The notes: generated by a model not told the origin, from the letters alone. 64,000 nt of DNA from JBHIDJ01 sp046760105 (GCA_046760105.1 JBHIDJ010000002.1:48359-112358); one strand, 5' to 3'. Shown: positions 32,830 through 42,630, counted from the first letter of the stretch. Numbers and translations: made by a program.

Positions 32830-32910
32830 TCGGGCCGGCGCAGTAGCAAAAATAATAGGTTCTGTACGCAGCCGCACAACGTGCAGGGCCACTTGGCAAG
32901 GTCACATGTT

Positions 32911-33294
32911 ATGCACAGCCAGTCACACCGGCGACAACGCGTCGCTGAGTTGTTGAAGAGAGAGCTCGCTCATCTTATTCAACACGAACTCAGTGATCCA
33001 CGCGTGCACGGCGTTACACTAACAGCTGCGGAAGTCGCCCGCGATCTATCCACAGCAAAGATTTACCTCACCTGCTTGGCAGGTCCGGACGGCGCGAAAC
33101 AGGGTGTAGTAGCGCTAAACAAAGCATCCGGTTTCTTGCGCCGTCAGCTTAGACACAGGTTGGTGCTGCGAAGTATTCCCCAACTGCATTTCTTCTACGA
33201 CGAGTCGGTGGAAAAAGGCGCGGCACTGTCGAATCTAATCGATCGCGCCGTGGCTGATGACAGCCAACAAGATGTGGACCAGGAGGTTACTTAG
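32911..33294 (+). CDS. rbfA: ribosome-binding factor A
   Basis: KH-type protein that binds the immature 30S subunit and helps process the 16S 5' end. The 127 residues begin MHSQSHRRQRVAELLKREL and include DPRVHGVTLTAAEVARDLSTAKIY and SIPQLHFFYDESVEKG. I chose ATG 32911 (AAGGT upstream) because the 10 codons before it are not family-like. Confidence 0.97.
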   Translation: MHSQSHRRQRVAELLKRELAHLIQHELSDPRVHGVTLTAAEVARDLSTAKIYLTCLAGPDGAKQGVVALNKASGFLRRQLRHRLVLRSIPQLHFFYDESVEKGAALSNLIDRAVADDSQQDVDQEVT

Positions 33295-33296
33295 AC

Positions 33297-34211
33297 TTGG
33301 CAGGACGAATGCAGAACTGCATCAATGTCGATGGGATTTTTCTGCTGGATAAACCGGCGCGAATGACCTCCAATCAGGCGCTGCAGGCGGCCAAGCTGAT
33401 CTTTCATGCCTGTAAAGCAGGACACACTGGAAGTCTTGATCCGATCGCAACAGGACTTTTGCCGCTTTGTTTTGGCGAAGCGACCAAGGTGTCCCAGTTC
33501 TTGCTAAATGCCGATAAGCGTTATCGGACCGTATTCAAGCTCGGCGAATCCACCACGACCTTTGACAGTGAGGGCGATGTCGTCGAAAGGCGCCCTGTCA
33601 ACGTCAGTCGGCGGGCAGTTGAACGCGCCTTGAAACGGTTCCAGGGCGAAATTGAACAGTTGCCACCGATGTATTCAGCGATCAAGCGTGGCGGCAAATC
33701 GTTGTATAAACTTGCACGTAAGGGCATAAATGTGGAGCGACAGCCACGCCGTGTTGTCGTTCACGAGATCAGCTGTGTAGATCTCCGCGGTGATCTGTTA
33801 GACCTCAAGATCCACTGTTCCAAGGGGACCTACATTCGGGCACTGGCCCATGATCTGGGACAGATCCTCGGTTGCGGAGCGCACGTATGGGGCCTGAGAC
33901 GGCTGGCGGTTGGCGAACTGGTGGTCGAGCAAGCGACCGGGCTTGACGATCTCAAGGCACTGGGTGGCCGCGAAGCGCGTGAGGCGCTGCTGCTTCCGGT
34001 AGACGTAGCGCTATTGGGTTTGCCGGACGTGCATCTTACCCCGCTGGCCGCACACTACTTATGTCGTGGGCAACCAGTGTCAGTCCGGCATTCCCATCGT
34101 CCAGGCTGGGTACGGCTGTATGCTGAGGGTCCGCGCTTCCTGGGCATGGGCCAGGTACTTGACGACGGTCGCGTTGCACCACGTCGGCTGTTGATGACGC
34201 GGCCTGAATGA
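33297..34211 (+). CDS. truB: tRNA pseudouridine(55) synthase
   Basis: Forms pseudouridine 55 in the T-loop of tRNAs. The 304 residues have the catalytic Asp at about position 48 in GHTGSLDPIATGLLPLCFGEATK, then RTVFKLGESTTTFDSEGDV and a C-terminal PUA-like domain. TTG 33297 is preferred because AGGAGGTT lies about 10 bases upstream inside the rbfA end; ATG 33309 is an alternative. Confidence 0.96.
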   Translation: MAGRMQNCINVDGIFLLDKPARMTSNQALQAAKLIFHACKAGHTGSLDPIATGLLPLCFGEATKVSQFLLNADKRYRTVFKLGESTTTFDSEGDVVERRPVNVSRRAVERALKRFQGEIEQLPPMYSAIKRGGKSLYKLARKGINVERQPRRVVVHEISCVDLRGDLLDLKIHCSKGTYIRALAHDLGQILGCGAHVWGLRRLAVGELVVEQATGLDDLKALGGREAREALLLPVDVALLGLPDVHLTPLAAHYLCRGQPVSVRHSHRPGWVRLYAEGPRFLGMGQVLDDGRVAPRRLLMTRPE

Positions 34212-34222
34212 AAGTTGCCTGG

Positions 34223-34251
34223 TTGAGGGTGGCAGGGTGCGTGGGTAGAAT
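34223..34251 (+). promoter_or_regulatory. candidate rpsO promoter
   Basis: TTGAGG (34223-34228) and TAGAAT (34246-34251) with a 17-base spacer lie 70 bases upstream of rpsO, just after truB. A dedicated rpsO promoter also exists in E. coli. Confidence 0.65.
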
Positions 34252-34321
34252 ACGCGCCGCCTGAAAGGCAGTGTTGAGCTGTCCAAAGACAAGATGATTT
34301 ATTGTTATGAGGGAATGCTAG

Positions 34322-34591
34322 ATGGGATTGACAACAGAAAGTAAAGCGAAGGTTGTAAGCGACTACCGGACACATCAGCGTGACACGGGATCGCCCGAAG
34401 TCCAAGTGGCTTTGCTATCGGCGCGAATTGACGATCTATCGGGTCATTTTCAGACGCATCCACATGACCGCCATTCGCGCTTGGGCTTACTGCGGATGGT
34501 CAACAAGCGCAGGAAGTTACTTGATTATCTGAAAAAAATGGATACGGGCCGTTATCGTTCGCTTATTGAGCGGCTCGGTTTGCGCAAGTAG
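34322..34591 (+). CDS. rpsO: 30S ribosomal protein S15
   Basis: Primary 16S rRNA-binding protein of the 30S platform. The 89-residue length and the sequence [35 protein letters not shown] and [13 protein letters not shown] are canonical. A GAGGGA site precedes ATG 34322. The leader of about 65 bases could hold the autoregulatory S15 site known in E. coli, but I did not identify the structure. pnp follows after 6 bases without a terminator. Confidence 0.98.
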   Translation: MGLTTESKAKVVSDYRTHQRDTGSPEVQVALLSARIDDLSGHFQTHPHDRHSRLGLLRMVNKRRKLLDYLKKMDTGRYRSLIERLGLRK

Positions 34592-34597
34592 TAATTG

Positions 34598-36715
34598 ATG
34601 ACCGAGGACACGGCATTGAGCAAGATTACCAAATCTCTACAGTACGGCCAGCACACACTCACTCTGCAAACAGGGGAGATAGCCAAGCAGGCAAGCGGCG
34701 CAGTGATGGCCAGCATGGGCGAGACGGTAGTACTCGCGGCTGTAGTCGCCGCAAGGGAAAGTAGACCGGGTCAAGACTTCTTTCCGCTGACGGTCGACTA
34801 TCAGGAAAAGACTTTTGCAGCAGGACGAATACCGGGGGGTTTCTTCAAGCGTGAAGGCCGCCCCTCTGAAAAAGAAATTCTCACCTGCCGCCTCATCGAT
34901 CGACCCATCCGTCCGTTGTTTCCCGACGGCTTCTTTAACGAAATTCAGATCGTGGTTACGGTCTTATCGTTGGACCCGGAGATCGACCCCGATATCATCT
35001 CGATGATCGGCGCCTCGGCCACGCTGTCGTTGTCTGGGGTGCCGTTCCGCGGGCCGATTGGTGCTGCGCGAATCGGCTACAAGGACGGCGAATACATCCT
35101 CAATCCTACGGGCAGTCAACTCAGGGAATCGCAACTCGATCTGGTCGTTGCTGGTACCGAAGCCGCAGTGCTAATGGTCGAATCGGAGGCCAAAGAGCTG
35201 CCCGAGGAAACGATGCTGGGGGCGGTGATGTTTGGTCACGGGCAAATGCAATCTGCTATTAGTGTGATTCGTGAGCTGGTCGAGGAGGCCGGTACAACAC
35301 CCTGGGATTGGCAGCCACCGCCGCAAGATATGTCTGTGGTCGGAGCGATCAGCGCGGCAAGCCAATCCGACATCGCGGGCGCATATGAGATACCGGAGAA
35401 GCTGGTACGGCAAGAAAAGCTGGCCGAGATTCGTGAGCGAATTGGCACAGACGCAGCGCCCACGGACGCAAGCGACGAGCACATTGCGACGATCAAGACC
35501 GTCATTAAGGAGGCCGAGCGGGATATTGTGCGTGGCCGGATCTTACAAGGGGAGCCGCGTATCGATGGGCGCGATACGCGCACGGTGCGGCCCATAGACG
35601 TTAGTATCGGCGTGCTGCCCCGTACGCATGGATCGGCGCTTTTCACCCGCGGTGAGACACAGGCGCTGGTAATCACAACCTTGGGTACCGGCCGCGACGC
35701 GCAGATCATTGATGCGCTAGAAGGTGAGCGCAAAGACCCGTTTATGTTGCACTATAACTTTCCCCCCTACTGCGTCGGCGAAACCGGTAGGATTGGATCA
35801 CCAAAGCGGCGCGAAATCGGCCACGGACGCCTGGCGAGACGAGGTATCGCTGCGGTCCTGCCCAACATGGAGGAGTATCCGTACGTCATTCGCGTGGTCT
35901 CTGAGATTACCGAATCGAATGGATCCAGCTCAATGGCGACCGTGTGCGGCACCAGCCTATCGCTCATGGACGCGGGTGTGAAAATCCGGGCACCGGTGGC
36001 CGGTGTTGCCATGGGGCTAATCAAGGACGGCAATCGTTTCGCCGTGCTCACCGACATCATTGGTGATGAAGATCACTTGGGCGATATGGACTTCAAGGTC
36101 GCCGGGACAGCTGAAGGTGTCACCGCGTTACAGATGGACATCAAGATCGAGGGTATCACCAAAGAGATTATGCACGCAGCGCTCGATCAAGCTAAGGAAG
36201 GTCGGCTGCATATCCTCCATGAAATGAATAAAGTCATCGATGAGCCGCGCTCCGAACTCTCCGAATATGCACCGCGTATCATCACCTTCAAGATCAATCC
36301 CGAACGGATCCGAGATGTTATCGGCAAAGGCGGAACCACGATTCGGGCAATCTGCGAAGAGACCAATACCACGATCGATATAACCGACGATGGTAGCGTC
36401 ACAATTGCGTCCGTCGATAACGCCGCTGCCCAGGAGGCCCGCCGACGCGTCGAACAACTCACCGCGGACGTTGAGGTAGGCATGGTGTACGAGGGCAAGG
36501 TGGCGAAGCTCATGGACTTCGGCGCGTTTGTGACGATTCTGCCCGGCAAGGATGGCCTCGTGCACATCTCACAGATCTCGGATGAGCGTGTCGAGAACGT
36601 AAGCGACAAGCTCAAGGAGGGTGACAGCGTCAGGGTCAAGGTGCTGGAGGTGGACAAGCAGGGCCGCATTCGCCTTAGCATGAAGGCGGTCGAGCGACAG
36701 GCGGCACAACAATAG
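34598..36715 (+). CDS. pnp: polynucleotide phosphorylase
   Basis: Phosphorolytic 3'-5' exoribonuclease and degradosome component. The 705 residues contain two RNase PH domains (about 12-225 and 320-545), a linking helical domain, a KH domain with the [10 protein letters not shown] loop near residue 570 and a C-terminal S1 domain ([18 protein letters not shown]). ATG 34598 is used; a TTG immediately precedes it. Confidence 0.98.
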   Translation: MTEDTALSKITKSLQYGQHTLTLQTGEIAKQASGAVMASMGETVVLAAVVAARESRPGQDFFPLTVDYQEKTFAAGRIPGGFFKREGRPSEKEILTCRLIDRPIRPLFPDGFFNEIQIVVTVLSLDPEIDPDIISMIGASATLSLSGVPFRGPIGAARIGYKDGEYILNPTGSQLRESQLDLVVAGTEAAVLMVESEAKELPEETMLGAVMFGHGQMQSAISVIRELVEEAGTTPWDWQPPPQDMSVVGAISAASQSDIAGAYEIPEKLVRQEKLAEIRERIGTDAAPTDASDEHIATIKTVIKEAERDIVRGRILQGEPRIDGRDTRTVRPIDVSIGVLPRTHGSALFTRGETQALVITTLGTGRDAQIIDALEGERKDPFMLHYNFPPYCVGETGRIGSPKRREIGHGRLARRGIAAVLPNMEEYPYVIRVVSEITESNGSSSMATVCGTSLSLMDAGVKIRAPVAGVAMGLIKDGNRFAVLTDIIGDEDHLGDMDFKVAGTAEGVTALQMDIKIEGITKEIMHAALDQAKEGRLHILHEMNKVIDEPRSELSEYAPRIITFKINPERIRDVIGKGGTTIRAICEETNTTIDITDDGSVTIASVDNAAAQEARRRVEQLTADVEVGMVYEGKVAKLMDFGAFVTILPGKDGLVHISQISDERVENVSDKLKEGDSVRVKVLEVDKQGRIRLSMKAVERQAAQQ

Positions 36716-36848
36716 TCAAGATTTGCGCTGGACGCCAAAAACCGAGCTCAAGCGAGCGCGGGTTCCTCCACGCGTGTGCAAGACATTGTTGGGAGATCAC
36801 CGCGTTGAGCATAACTTATTGATCTTTTTGCAGTTTTTTTGCGAAGCG

Positions 36849-37376
36849 ATGACGTTAACGACCCGCCGCCTCAAGTATTTCGCGTATGGCTCCAATCTGT
36901 ATGGGCCGCGCATGCGTACAAGAGCACCCTCTGCCCGTGTCCATGCGGTCGGTCGATTGGACCGATATGTTCTTAAGTTTCACAAACGCGGAAGCGATGG
37001 ATCCGGAAAGTGCAATGTCTTGTACACAGGCCTGCGACGGAACACGCTCTACGGTGTCGTCTTTGACATCAATGCGCGCGAGAGACGCTTGCTCGATGAA
37101 GCCGAAGGTTTCGGACAAGGTTACGACGACGCGCAGGTCGAAGTGATCACGGCGACGGGTGTAGTCGAGGCGTTCACCTATGTTGCGCAGGGCGACGCGA
37201 TAAACGATAGACTAAAGCCTTTTATATGGTACAAAATGTATGTGATCGAGGGCGCGAAACGAAAGCAGCTACCCAAGGCTTACATACGGCATCTGCATGC
37301 GGTAGAAGCAGTGCACGACGACAACGAAGAACGCGCTCGTTATCACCACGAACTTCTCGCCATCAGCCGTCGCTAA
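36849..37376 (+). CDS. gamma-glutamylcyclotransferase family protein
   Basis: A 175-residue protein of the AIG2/GGCT fold. The substrate-binding YGSN motif is at 13-16 and the expected catalytic Glu is E86 in LDEAEG. Such enzymes release 5-oxoproline from gamma-glutamyl amino acids or amines. The frame is open to 36723, but ATG 36849 places YGSN in its usual position. The 3' end overlaps the convergent yheT-like gene by 14 bases. Confidence 0.85.
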   Translation: MTLTTRRLKYFAYGSNLYGPRMRTRAPSARVHAVGRLDRYVLKFHKRGSDGSGKCNVLYTGLRRNTLYGVVFDINARERRLLDEAEGFGQGYDDAQVEVITATGVVEAFTYVAQGDAINDRLKPFIWYKMYVIEGAKRKQLPKAYIRHLHAVEAVHDDNEERARYHHELLAISRR

Positions 37377-38415
37377 CATCTTTACTCGCTTTTTCCAAAC
37401 CGCTTTCCGATGCGGCGTTAGCCGTCGAGGGCGTGTGTTTACGGGACTGTATGGGCGACAGGCGAGTCGTTAAGTATTCAGGGATGCGCTCTTCCAGCCA
37501 ATAGCGTGCCCGCCATGGCCAGCTACCGGTCACGAATCCCACGTGCCCACCGCAGTGGAACAATTCCAGCTGAACGTGTGCGGAAAGCTCCTCAGGGTTG
37601 GGGATAGCGGCCTCTGTCATGAACGGGTCATCACGCGCGTGTAGGATCAGGGTATCGACAGCGATGGAGCTTAGGTATTGACGTGAACTGGCTGCGCCAT
37701 AGTAATGCGCAGCATCTCTGAAGCCGTGCAGTGGTGCAGTGATAGAGTCATCGAATTCACGAAAGCTTCTAAGCGCGGAGAGATTAGCTGTCCGAACGGG
37801 AAGGGTCATGTAACAGAGTTTTTGTTCGACGCGACGGCGCATGCTGCGGAGTAACATCCACTGATACACACGGGAAAAGCCGCGATTCATACGGTCAGTT
37901 GCGTGCGCGAGCAGGAACGGCACTGACACGGCGATCGCCGCGTGAAGTTGCGCTTTCTTGCCTTGCTCGCCTAACCATTTCAAGAGCACGTTGCCGCCCA
38001 TCGAGTAGCCCACAGCGGCCAATGGCGTCGTCGGCTCGCGTTGCCGCAACGTTGCCACCAGGTACGCCAAATCGCCGGTATCGCCCGAATGGTAGCTTCG
38101 GCCCAAGCGGTTAGGTGTACCGCTACAGCCGCGGAAATGCATCACAACCGCACGTAACCCGTATTGCGGCAGTGCGTTTAGCAGACCTCGTGCATAGGAT
38201 GATTTCCAGCAACCCTCTAACCCGTGCAGGATGATAACAAGTGGCCCGCTTTGGTTTTGTGTCCACTGCAGGTCGACGAAATCCCCGTCTGGTAACTCCA
38301 GGCGCTCGCGCGTAACTCTGACCCGGGGTCCGTGTCGGAATAATGTCGGCCACAGCGTCTGTGTGTGTGCGCCGGGGCACCACCATGCAGGTTTAAACGG
38401 GCTCGTGGGAGGCAC
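37363..38415 (-). CDS. YheT-like alpha/beta hydrolase
   Basis: A 350-residue protein of the UPF0017/YheT family. The opening PPTSPFKPAWWCPGAHTQTLWPTL is typical, followed by LHGLEGCWKSSYARGL and the nucleophile elbow GYSMGGN with S138. The acid and base are likely in LILHARDDPFM and CGGHVGFV. Substrate unknown. The start is GTG 38415. It lies downstream of the response regulator on the same strand, with a heptad repeat in the gap. Confidence 0.88.
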   Translation of the reverse strand: MPPTSPFKPAWWCPGAHTQTLWPTLFRHGPRVRVTRERLELPDGDFVDLQWTQNQSGPLVIILHGLEGCWKSSYARGLLNALPQYGLRAVVMHFRGCSGTPNRLGRSYHSGDTGDLAYLVATLRQREPTTPLAAVGYSMGGNVLLKWLGEQGKKAQLHAAIAVSVPFLLAHATDRMNRGFSRVYQWMLLRSMRRRVEQKLCYMTLPVRTANLSALRSFREFDDSITAPLHGFRDAAHYYGAASSRQYLSSIAVDTLILHARDDPFMTEAAIPNPEELSAHVQLELFHCGGHVGFVTGSWPWRARYWLEERIPEYLTTRLSPIQSRKHTPSTANAASESGLEKASKDVSDG

Positions 38416-38426
38416 TATTCTTAATA

Positions 38427-38552
38427 CGAGTAGAAAGTAGCAAGTGTGAAGGGAAAGGAAACACTCCGAGAGAACCTGGGTTACTCACCGGTTTCCTTGC
38501 TACTGTTACTGCATACGTGTTATTTGGGTCAAGTTCGTAGCTACTTGTCGCC
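38427..38552. repeat. AGCAAGT heptad inverted repeat before the yheT-like gene
   Basis: Read on the minus strand, CAAGTAGC and CAGTAGCAAGG units (38495-38550) are followed by the complementary ACTTGCTACTT and CTACTCG units (38427-38447). The right arm ends 12 bases before the GTG of the YheT-like gene, the same polarity as before nuoJ. The left arm includes the TAG stop of the response regulator gene. The copy is more degenerate than the nuoJ one. Confidence 0.65.
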
Positions 38553-39716
38553 TGTGATCGAACTCAGTTTTGCCTTGAGGTTGTCCAGTTCGAGATCAAA
38601 CTCTAGATCCAATTTGCTGTTACAGAGCTCAATGAGGGGGAGCACTGTCAACGCGAGTTCGGGTAGATAAGGGTCCAATTTCCCGTCATTACCCTGCCGC
38701 ATTATTTCCAACGCGGTGTTGATGTCTGGCTGTTCAACAATGACGGTTTCGCCGTCCTTACCTTCGGCAAGCTCGCCCACGCTGAGCCGATTACCACCAG
38801 CGGCTTTCGCGGCCGCCACCCGCTCTTCCGCCAGCGCCAAGAGATCCTCGATGGTATTGGCGGGATCGGCCCCTATCGTGACCAACCCCATGCTGGCGGT
38901 TACGGGTATGCCGGCAGCGTCGTGTTCGAATGGTTCGGCCGTGATGGCGCTGCGCAAGCGCTCACAAAGCACCGCGGCTTCCAAACGCCCAGTGCCAGGT
39001 GTGAGTACTGCAAACTCACCAGCACCGGTACGGGCCAGGACGTCCTCTGCGCGGGTTGTGGATTTAATGATATTGGCAACCCAGACCAGCAATCTGTCCC
39101 CGGTATCGTCTCCATACTGGCTGTAGATCGCCTTCAAGCTATCGACGTCTAGCCGGATCAACGACACATCATCGGCGCGACGCTTAGCGGCCGCCAAATC
39201 TTGATGGCCGCGCTGTAACAGAAACCGGCGGCTATTGAGTTGCGTGAGCGGATCTACACTCGCCTGTATGTCAAGGCGCTCGGCTGCTTGGGCCAACTTG
39301 CGCGATGTTTGATCGAGTCGTGCCTGCGCGCGTGCGCAGGCGAGAAGCTGGGCACCGTCAATCGGCTTGGTTATAAAGTCGTTGGCGCCGCAAGCAAATG
39401 CCCGTTCGCGCGTCTCATCATCTTCCGCACCCGTGATCACAATCACCGGTACGTCGCGAATGCGTGTATCGTCGGCAGCACGAATCCGACAGATCAAGGC
39501 GTAGCCGTCCAACTTAGGCATCAGCACGTCGGCGATGACGACTTGAATCTGATCGTCGCCTAGCAGTTTGTCCCATCCTGTCTCTCCATCCTCGGCCTCG
39601 GTCACGTGGAATTCGTTATTGACGAGCTTATCGATGGCTTTGCGCATGACGCGGGAGTCGTCAACCACCAAGATGCGGGGCTTCTCGGGAGCCGGGTGAT
39701 CACTGTCTGCTGGCAT
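38541..39716 (-). CDS. response regulator with degenerate GGDEF domain
   Basis: A 391-residue protein. The receiver domain (about 14-130) is intact: D19/D20, phosphoacceptor D63, T95 and K117. The GGDEF domain (about 150-315) has GAGEF at 231-235 in place of GGDEF, losing the acidic third residue needed for catalysis, while the inhibitory I-site RAED (222-225) stands at the correct 5-residue distance. The final 70 residues form a Leu-rich region of unknown function. I infer a phosphorylation-responsive c-di-GMP binder rather than a cyclase. The stop codon lies within the neighbouring repeat. Confidence 0.88.
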   Translation of the reverse strand: MPADSDHPAPEKPRILVVDDSRVMRKAIDKLVNNEFHVTEAEDGETGWDKLLGDDQIQVVIADVLMPKLDGYALICRIRAADDTRIRDVPVIVITGAEDDETRERAFACGANDFITKPIDGAQLLACARAQARLDQTSRKLAQAAERLDIQASVDPLTQLNSRRFLLQRGHQDLAAAKRRADDVSLIRLDVDSLKAIYSQYGDDTGDRLLVWVANIIKSTTRAEDVLARTGAGEFAVLTPGTGRLEAAVLCERLRSAITAEPFEHDAAGIPVTASMGLVTIGADPANTIEDLLALAEERVAAAKAAGGNRLSVGELAEGKDGETVIVEQPDINTALEIMRQGNDGKLDPYLPELALTVLPLIELCNSKLDLEFDLELDNLKAKLSSITGDK

Positions 39717-39863
39717 ACCGTTCTACTTAGCTAGCGTGTGTGCCTAGTTGTTGCTTTAAATAACAGTATATCAGGGTGTTAGACGATTCAAATCAAACGG
39801 TGCTTGGGCCGGCCAATACGGTCGATTGGTAGCCGTGTGCACGCGTTGGTAGTACATAGCGCA

Positions 39864-40658
39864 CTAGCTGAAATGGACGAGTACCAGGAGCCCGAAAACG
39901 ATGCGGTAGTAGGCGAAAGGCGTGAAGTTATGTCGGGAGACGTAGACTAAGAACGCCCTGACAACAATGACCGCCGTAATGAAGGCGGTCACAAAGCCCA
40001 CGGCAAACATCGTGAAATGTTCGGCGGATAGGATGCCGGGATTTTGGGCGAGTTCAAACACGGTTGCTGCGAACATCGTCGGTATCGCGAGGAAAAACGA
40101 GAATTCAGTGGCGGTCGTGCGTGAAAGACCGGCAAGCAGACCACCCATGATGGTGGCACCAGCTCGCGACACCCCGGGAAACAAAGACGCCATTTGCGCG
40201 ATTCCCACCTTTAAGGCGTCAAGAGCGCTCAGCTGTTCCAGTGTTTGCACACGCGTGGGGCGCGCGCTGCGTTCGATCAGGAGGATGAGAAAACCGCCAA
40301 CAATGAGTGCACCCGCAACCGCTCTCGGGTTGAAGAGATAGGTTTTGATCTGCGTGTGTAGCGCCACGCCGGCAATGGCTGCCGGCAAGAAGGCGATGAT
40401 GAGATTTAGCCAAAAACGCTGTGCCGCTTTCTCATGAATTCCCATCACCAGCTCCCACAGTTTGCGGCGATAATGCCAGACGACACCCAATATCGCGCCG
40501 AGCTGAATAACGATTTCAAAGCTCTTTGCGTGCTCACCGGTGAAATCAAGCCAGTCGCCGGTGATGATTAAATGACCGGTTGAGGACACCGGGAGGAATT
40601 CCGTTAACCCTTCGACTGCACCAAGGAGTAGCGCTTTGAAAAGCAGTAACAGGTCCAT
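39864..40658 (-). CDS. uppP: undecaprenyl-diphosphatase
   Basis: Integral membrane phosphatase (BacA) that recycles undecaprenyl diphosphate to the lipid carrier used for peptidoglycan. The 264 residues contain about eight helices and both family motifs: GAVEGLTEFLPVSSTGHL (13-30) and PGVSRAGATI near residue 169. Ends 19 bases after the dihydroorotase-like gene begins its 3' side; same strand. Confidence 0.97.
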   Translation of the reverse strand: MDLLLLFKALLLGAVEGLTEFLPVSSTGHLIITGDWLDFTGEHAKSFEIVIQLGAILGVVWHYRRKLWELVMGIHEKAAQRFWLNLIIAFLPAAIAGVALHTQIKTYLFNPRAVAGALIVGGFLILLIERSARPTRVQTLEQLSALDALKVGIAQMASLFPGVSRAGATIMGGLLAGLSRTTATEFSFFLAIPTMFAATVFELAQNPGILSAEHFTMFAVGFVTAFITAVIVVRAFLVYVSRHNFTPFAYYRIVFGLLVLVHFS

Positions 40659-40677
40659 GGGTACTGCAGACTTGCCC

Positions 40678-42000
40678 CTATAAGTTTTGCTCGCTCACGA
40701 ATTCTAGCGGACGTCCATGTATGTCCTCGCGGATGCGCCCGCGATCGAACACGACACGTCCCGCCAGGATGGTATACATGGGCCAGCCTGTCAGCGCCCG
40801 GCCGGCATAAGGACTCCAGCCGGCCTTAGTGAACATGTCCTCGTTACGTACCTCGTGGGTAGTCTCGACATCAACCACCGTCAGGTCGGCATCCCATCCC
40901 TCCGCGATCTTGCCTTTGTTCGGAATACCATAGGCCTTAGCCGGTCCGTAACACATCCACTTTTGGATCTCAGCCAGCGTGCACTTGCCCGCCACCATCT
41001 GTGTCAACATCAAGGGTAGTGAAGTTTCGACCCCAGGCATCCCAGAAGGGCTTTGGGGGTACCGGCGGCGCTTGTCTTTCAGGGTGTGCGGGGCATGATC
41101 GGTGGCAATAAAATCGGCAACGCCATCATGCAATGCCTGCCATAGTGAGGCGTTATCCTCTGGTTGCCGAATCGGCGGGTTCATTTGTACAAGTGTGCCT
41201 TGTTTCGCGTAGTCGTGGGCATTGAGGAGCAGGTGATTGGGAATGACCTCCGCCGTAACCCACGAGGGCTTGACAGCACGCAGGAGTTCCACCTCCTCGT
41301 GCGTGGACATGTGCAGGATGTGCAGACGTCGGCGGTACTTCTTGGACAGCGCCAAAACGTGCTCAGTCGCAGCCAATGCACACTGATTGTCGCGAATTTC
41401 AGAGTGCACAGCCGCGTCGTTGCGCTCACAAAATAGGGCGCGGCGTTCCTGGATACGCGATTCGCTCTCTGCGTGGACCGCGATGAGGCGGTTGCCGTGT
41501 GCGAAGATACGTTCGAGATCTTCATGTCTATGGACAAGCAGATCACCAGTGCTCGCTCCCATAAAGATCTTGATGCCACACACGGGCGATGCAGTGTTGA
41601 GTTCATCGAGATTGTCAGGTGTGGCGCCAATGAAGAATCCGTAATTGGCGACCGACTTGCGGGCGGCACGCGCAAGCTTGTCATCTAAAGCTGCTTGCGT
41701 AACCGTGGGTGGATCGGTATTTGGCATTTCGAGAAAACTTGTGACGCCGCCGCGCACGGCAGCGCGGGACCCCGAAGCGAGATCCTCTTTGTGTTCTGCT
41801 CCGGGTTCGCGAAAATGGACTTGTGCATCGATTACACCCGGCAGCAGCAGATGACCCCTGGCGTCGAGAGATTCTTCTGCTTGGGCGTCGAGAACGGGTT
41901 CGATACGTGCGATTAGACCATTTTCACAGGCGAGGTCGCGGTCGAGTAAAGAGCCGTCCGCGCGAGCAATTCGCGCGTTACGGATTAGCAGGCTGTACAA
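40678..42000 (-). CDS. dihydroorotase-like amidohydrolase
   Basis: A 440-residue amidohydrolase of the dihydroorotase/allantoinase type, expected to cyclise carbamoyl aspartate in pyrimidine synthesis. Metal-site motifs are GIKIFMGASTGDLL (Lys), VHAESE, HILHMSTHEE and TDHAPH. The first metal motif reads DAQVHFREPG, with Q60 where the usual HxH has its first His; H62 remains. I recall DQVHFREPG in related dihydroorotase-type proteins, so this may be a subfamily trait. TTG 42000 follows GGAGAC. With carB in the window it fits the same pathway. Confidence 0.88.
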   Translation of the reverse strand: MYSLLIRNARIARADGSLLDRDLACENGLIARIEPVLDAQAEESLDARGHLLLPGVIDAQVHFREPGAEHKEDLASGSRAAVRGGVTSFLEMPNTDPPTVTQAALDDKLARAARKSVANYGFFIGATPDNLDELNTASPVCGIKIFMGASTGDLLVHRHEDLERIFAHGNRLIAVHAESESRIQERRALFCERNDAAVHSEIRDNQCALAATEHVLALSKKYRRRLHILHMSTHEEVELLRAVKPSWVTAEVIPNHLLLNAHDYAKQGTLVQMNPPIRQPEDNASLWQALHDGVADFIATDHAPHTLKDKRRRYPQSPSGMPGVETSLPLMLTQMVAGKCTLAEIQKWMCYGPAKAYGIPNKGKIAEGWDADLTVVDVETTHEVRNEDMFTKAGWSPYAGRALTGWPMYTILAGRVVFDRGRIREDIHGRPLEFVSEQNL

Positions 42001-42019
42001 GGCGTCTCCAAGACCAAAG

Positions 42020-42042
42020 AAAAGGGGACAGGCGCCCCCTTT
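42020..42042 (-). terminator. terminator-like hairpin after dksA
   Basis: On the minus strand AAAGGGG pairs with CCCCTTT around an 8-base loop and is followed by TCTTT. It lies 55 bases beyond the dksA stop and just upstream of the dihydroorotase-like gene, separating the two transcription units. Confidence 0.6.
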
Positions 42043-42096
42043 ATCGTTACTCGTTCCGATTTCGCCTGATGCGCGCCGCGTGGCTTGCCAGCGCGA

Positions 42097-42546
42097 TCAG
42101 GCCATTTGCCGTTCACGAATTTCGTCAAGAGTCTTGCAGTCGATGCACAATTCCGCCGTGGGTCTCGCCTCTAGTCGTTCGATACCGATCTCGACGCCGC
42201 ACACGTCGCAATAGCCGTAGTCACCCAACTCAATTCGCTCAAGAGCTTCGTCGATTTTCTTGACAAGCTTGCTTTCGCGATCGCGGCTACGTAATTCCAG
42301 TGAAATGTCGGTCTCGCGAGTGGCACGGTCATTTGGATCGGGATGAAGCGTGGTCTCGTCACGCATTTGGTTGACGGTACGTGACAACTCATCGAGCAAC
42401 CCTCTTCTCCCCGCCGAGAGTATGGTGTGAAAATGAGCGAGCTGTTTTTTGTTCATATATTTTTCGCCCTTTTTCCTGACGTAGGGCTTCACACCGCCGT
42501 GCAGTGCGGTGGTGGTCGGTCGCTCAGTTCTTTTTCTAGCCGGCAT
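42097..42546 (-). CDS. dksA: RNA polymerase-binding transcription factor DksA
   Basis: Works with ppGpp at the polymerase secondary channel to repress stable-RNA and activate amino acid promoters. The 149 residues show the coiled coil, its tip DPNDRAT with the conserved Asp residues, and the zinc finger with CDVC and CIDC. The end TLDEIRERQMA is canonical. ATG 42546 has AGGAG upstream and removes 28 non-family codons of the open frame. Confidence 0.97.
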   Translation of the reverse strand: MPARKRTERPTTTALHGGVKPYVRKKGEKYMNKKQLAHFHTILSAGRRGLLDELSRTVNQMRDETTLHPDPNDRATRETDISLELRSRDRESKLVKKIDEALERIELGDYGYCDVCGVEIGIERLEARPTAELCIDCKTLDEIRERQMA

Positions 42547-42601
42547 GTAGGGACTCCTGCGATAATCACGCCCCTCGGGACGCGCCAAAAATAAGCGCGA
42601 A

Positions 42602-42630
42602 TCTATACCAGAAAGGCCAAAGCGGTGCAA
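42602..42630 (-). promoter_or_regulatory. candidate dksA promoter
   Basis: On the minus strand TTGCAC (42625-42630) and TATAGA (42602-42607) are separated by 17 bases, about 56 bases before dksA. The remainder of the divergent gap, 42631-42886, shows no clear gene or second promoter. Confidence 0.65.
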
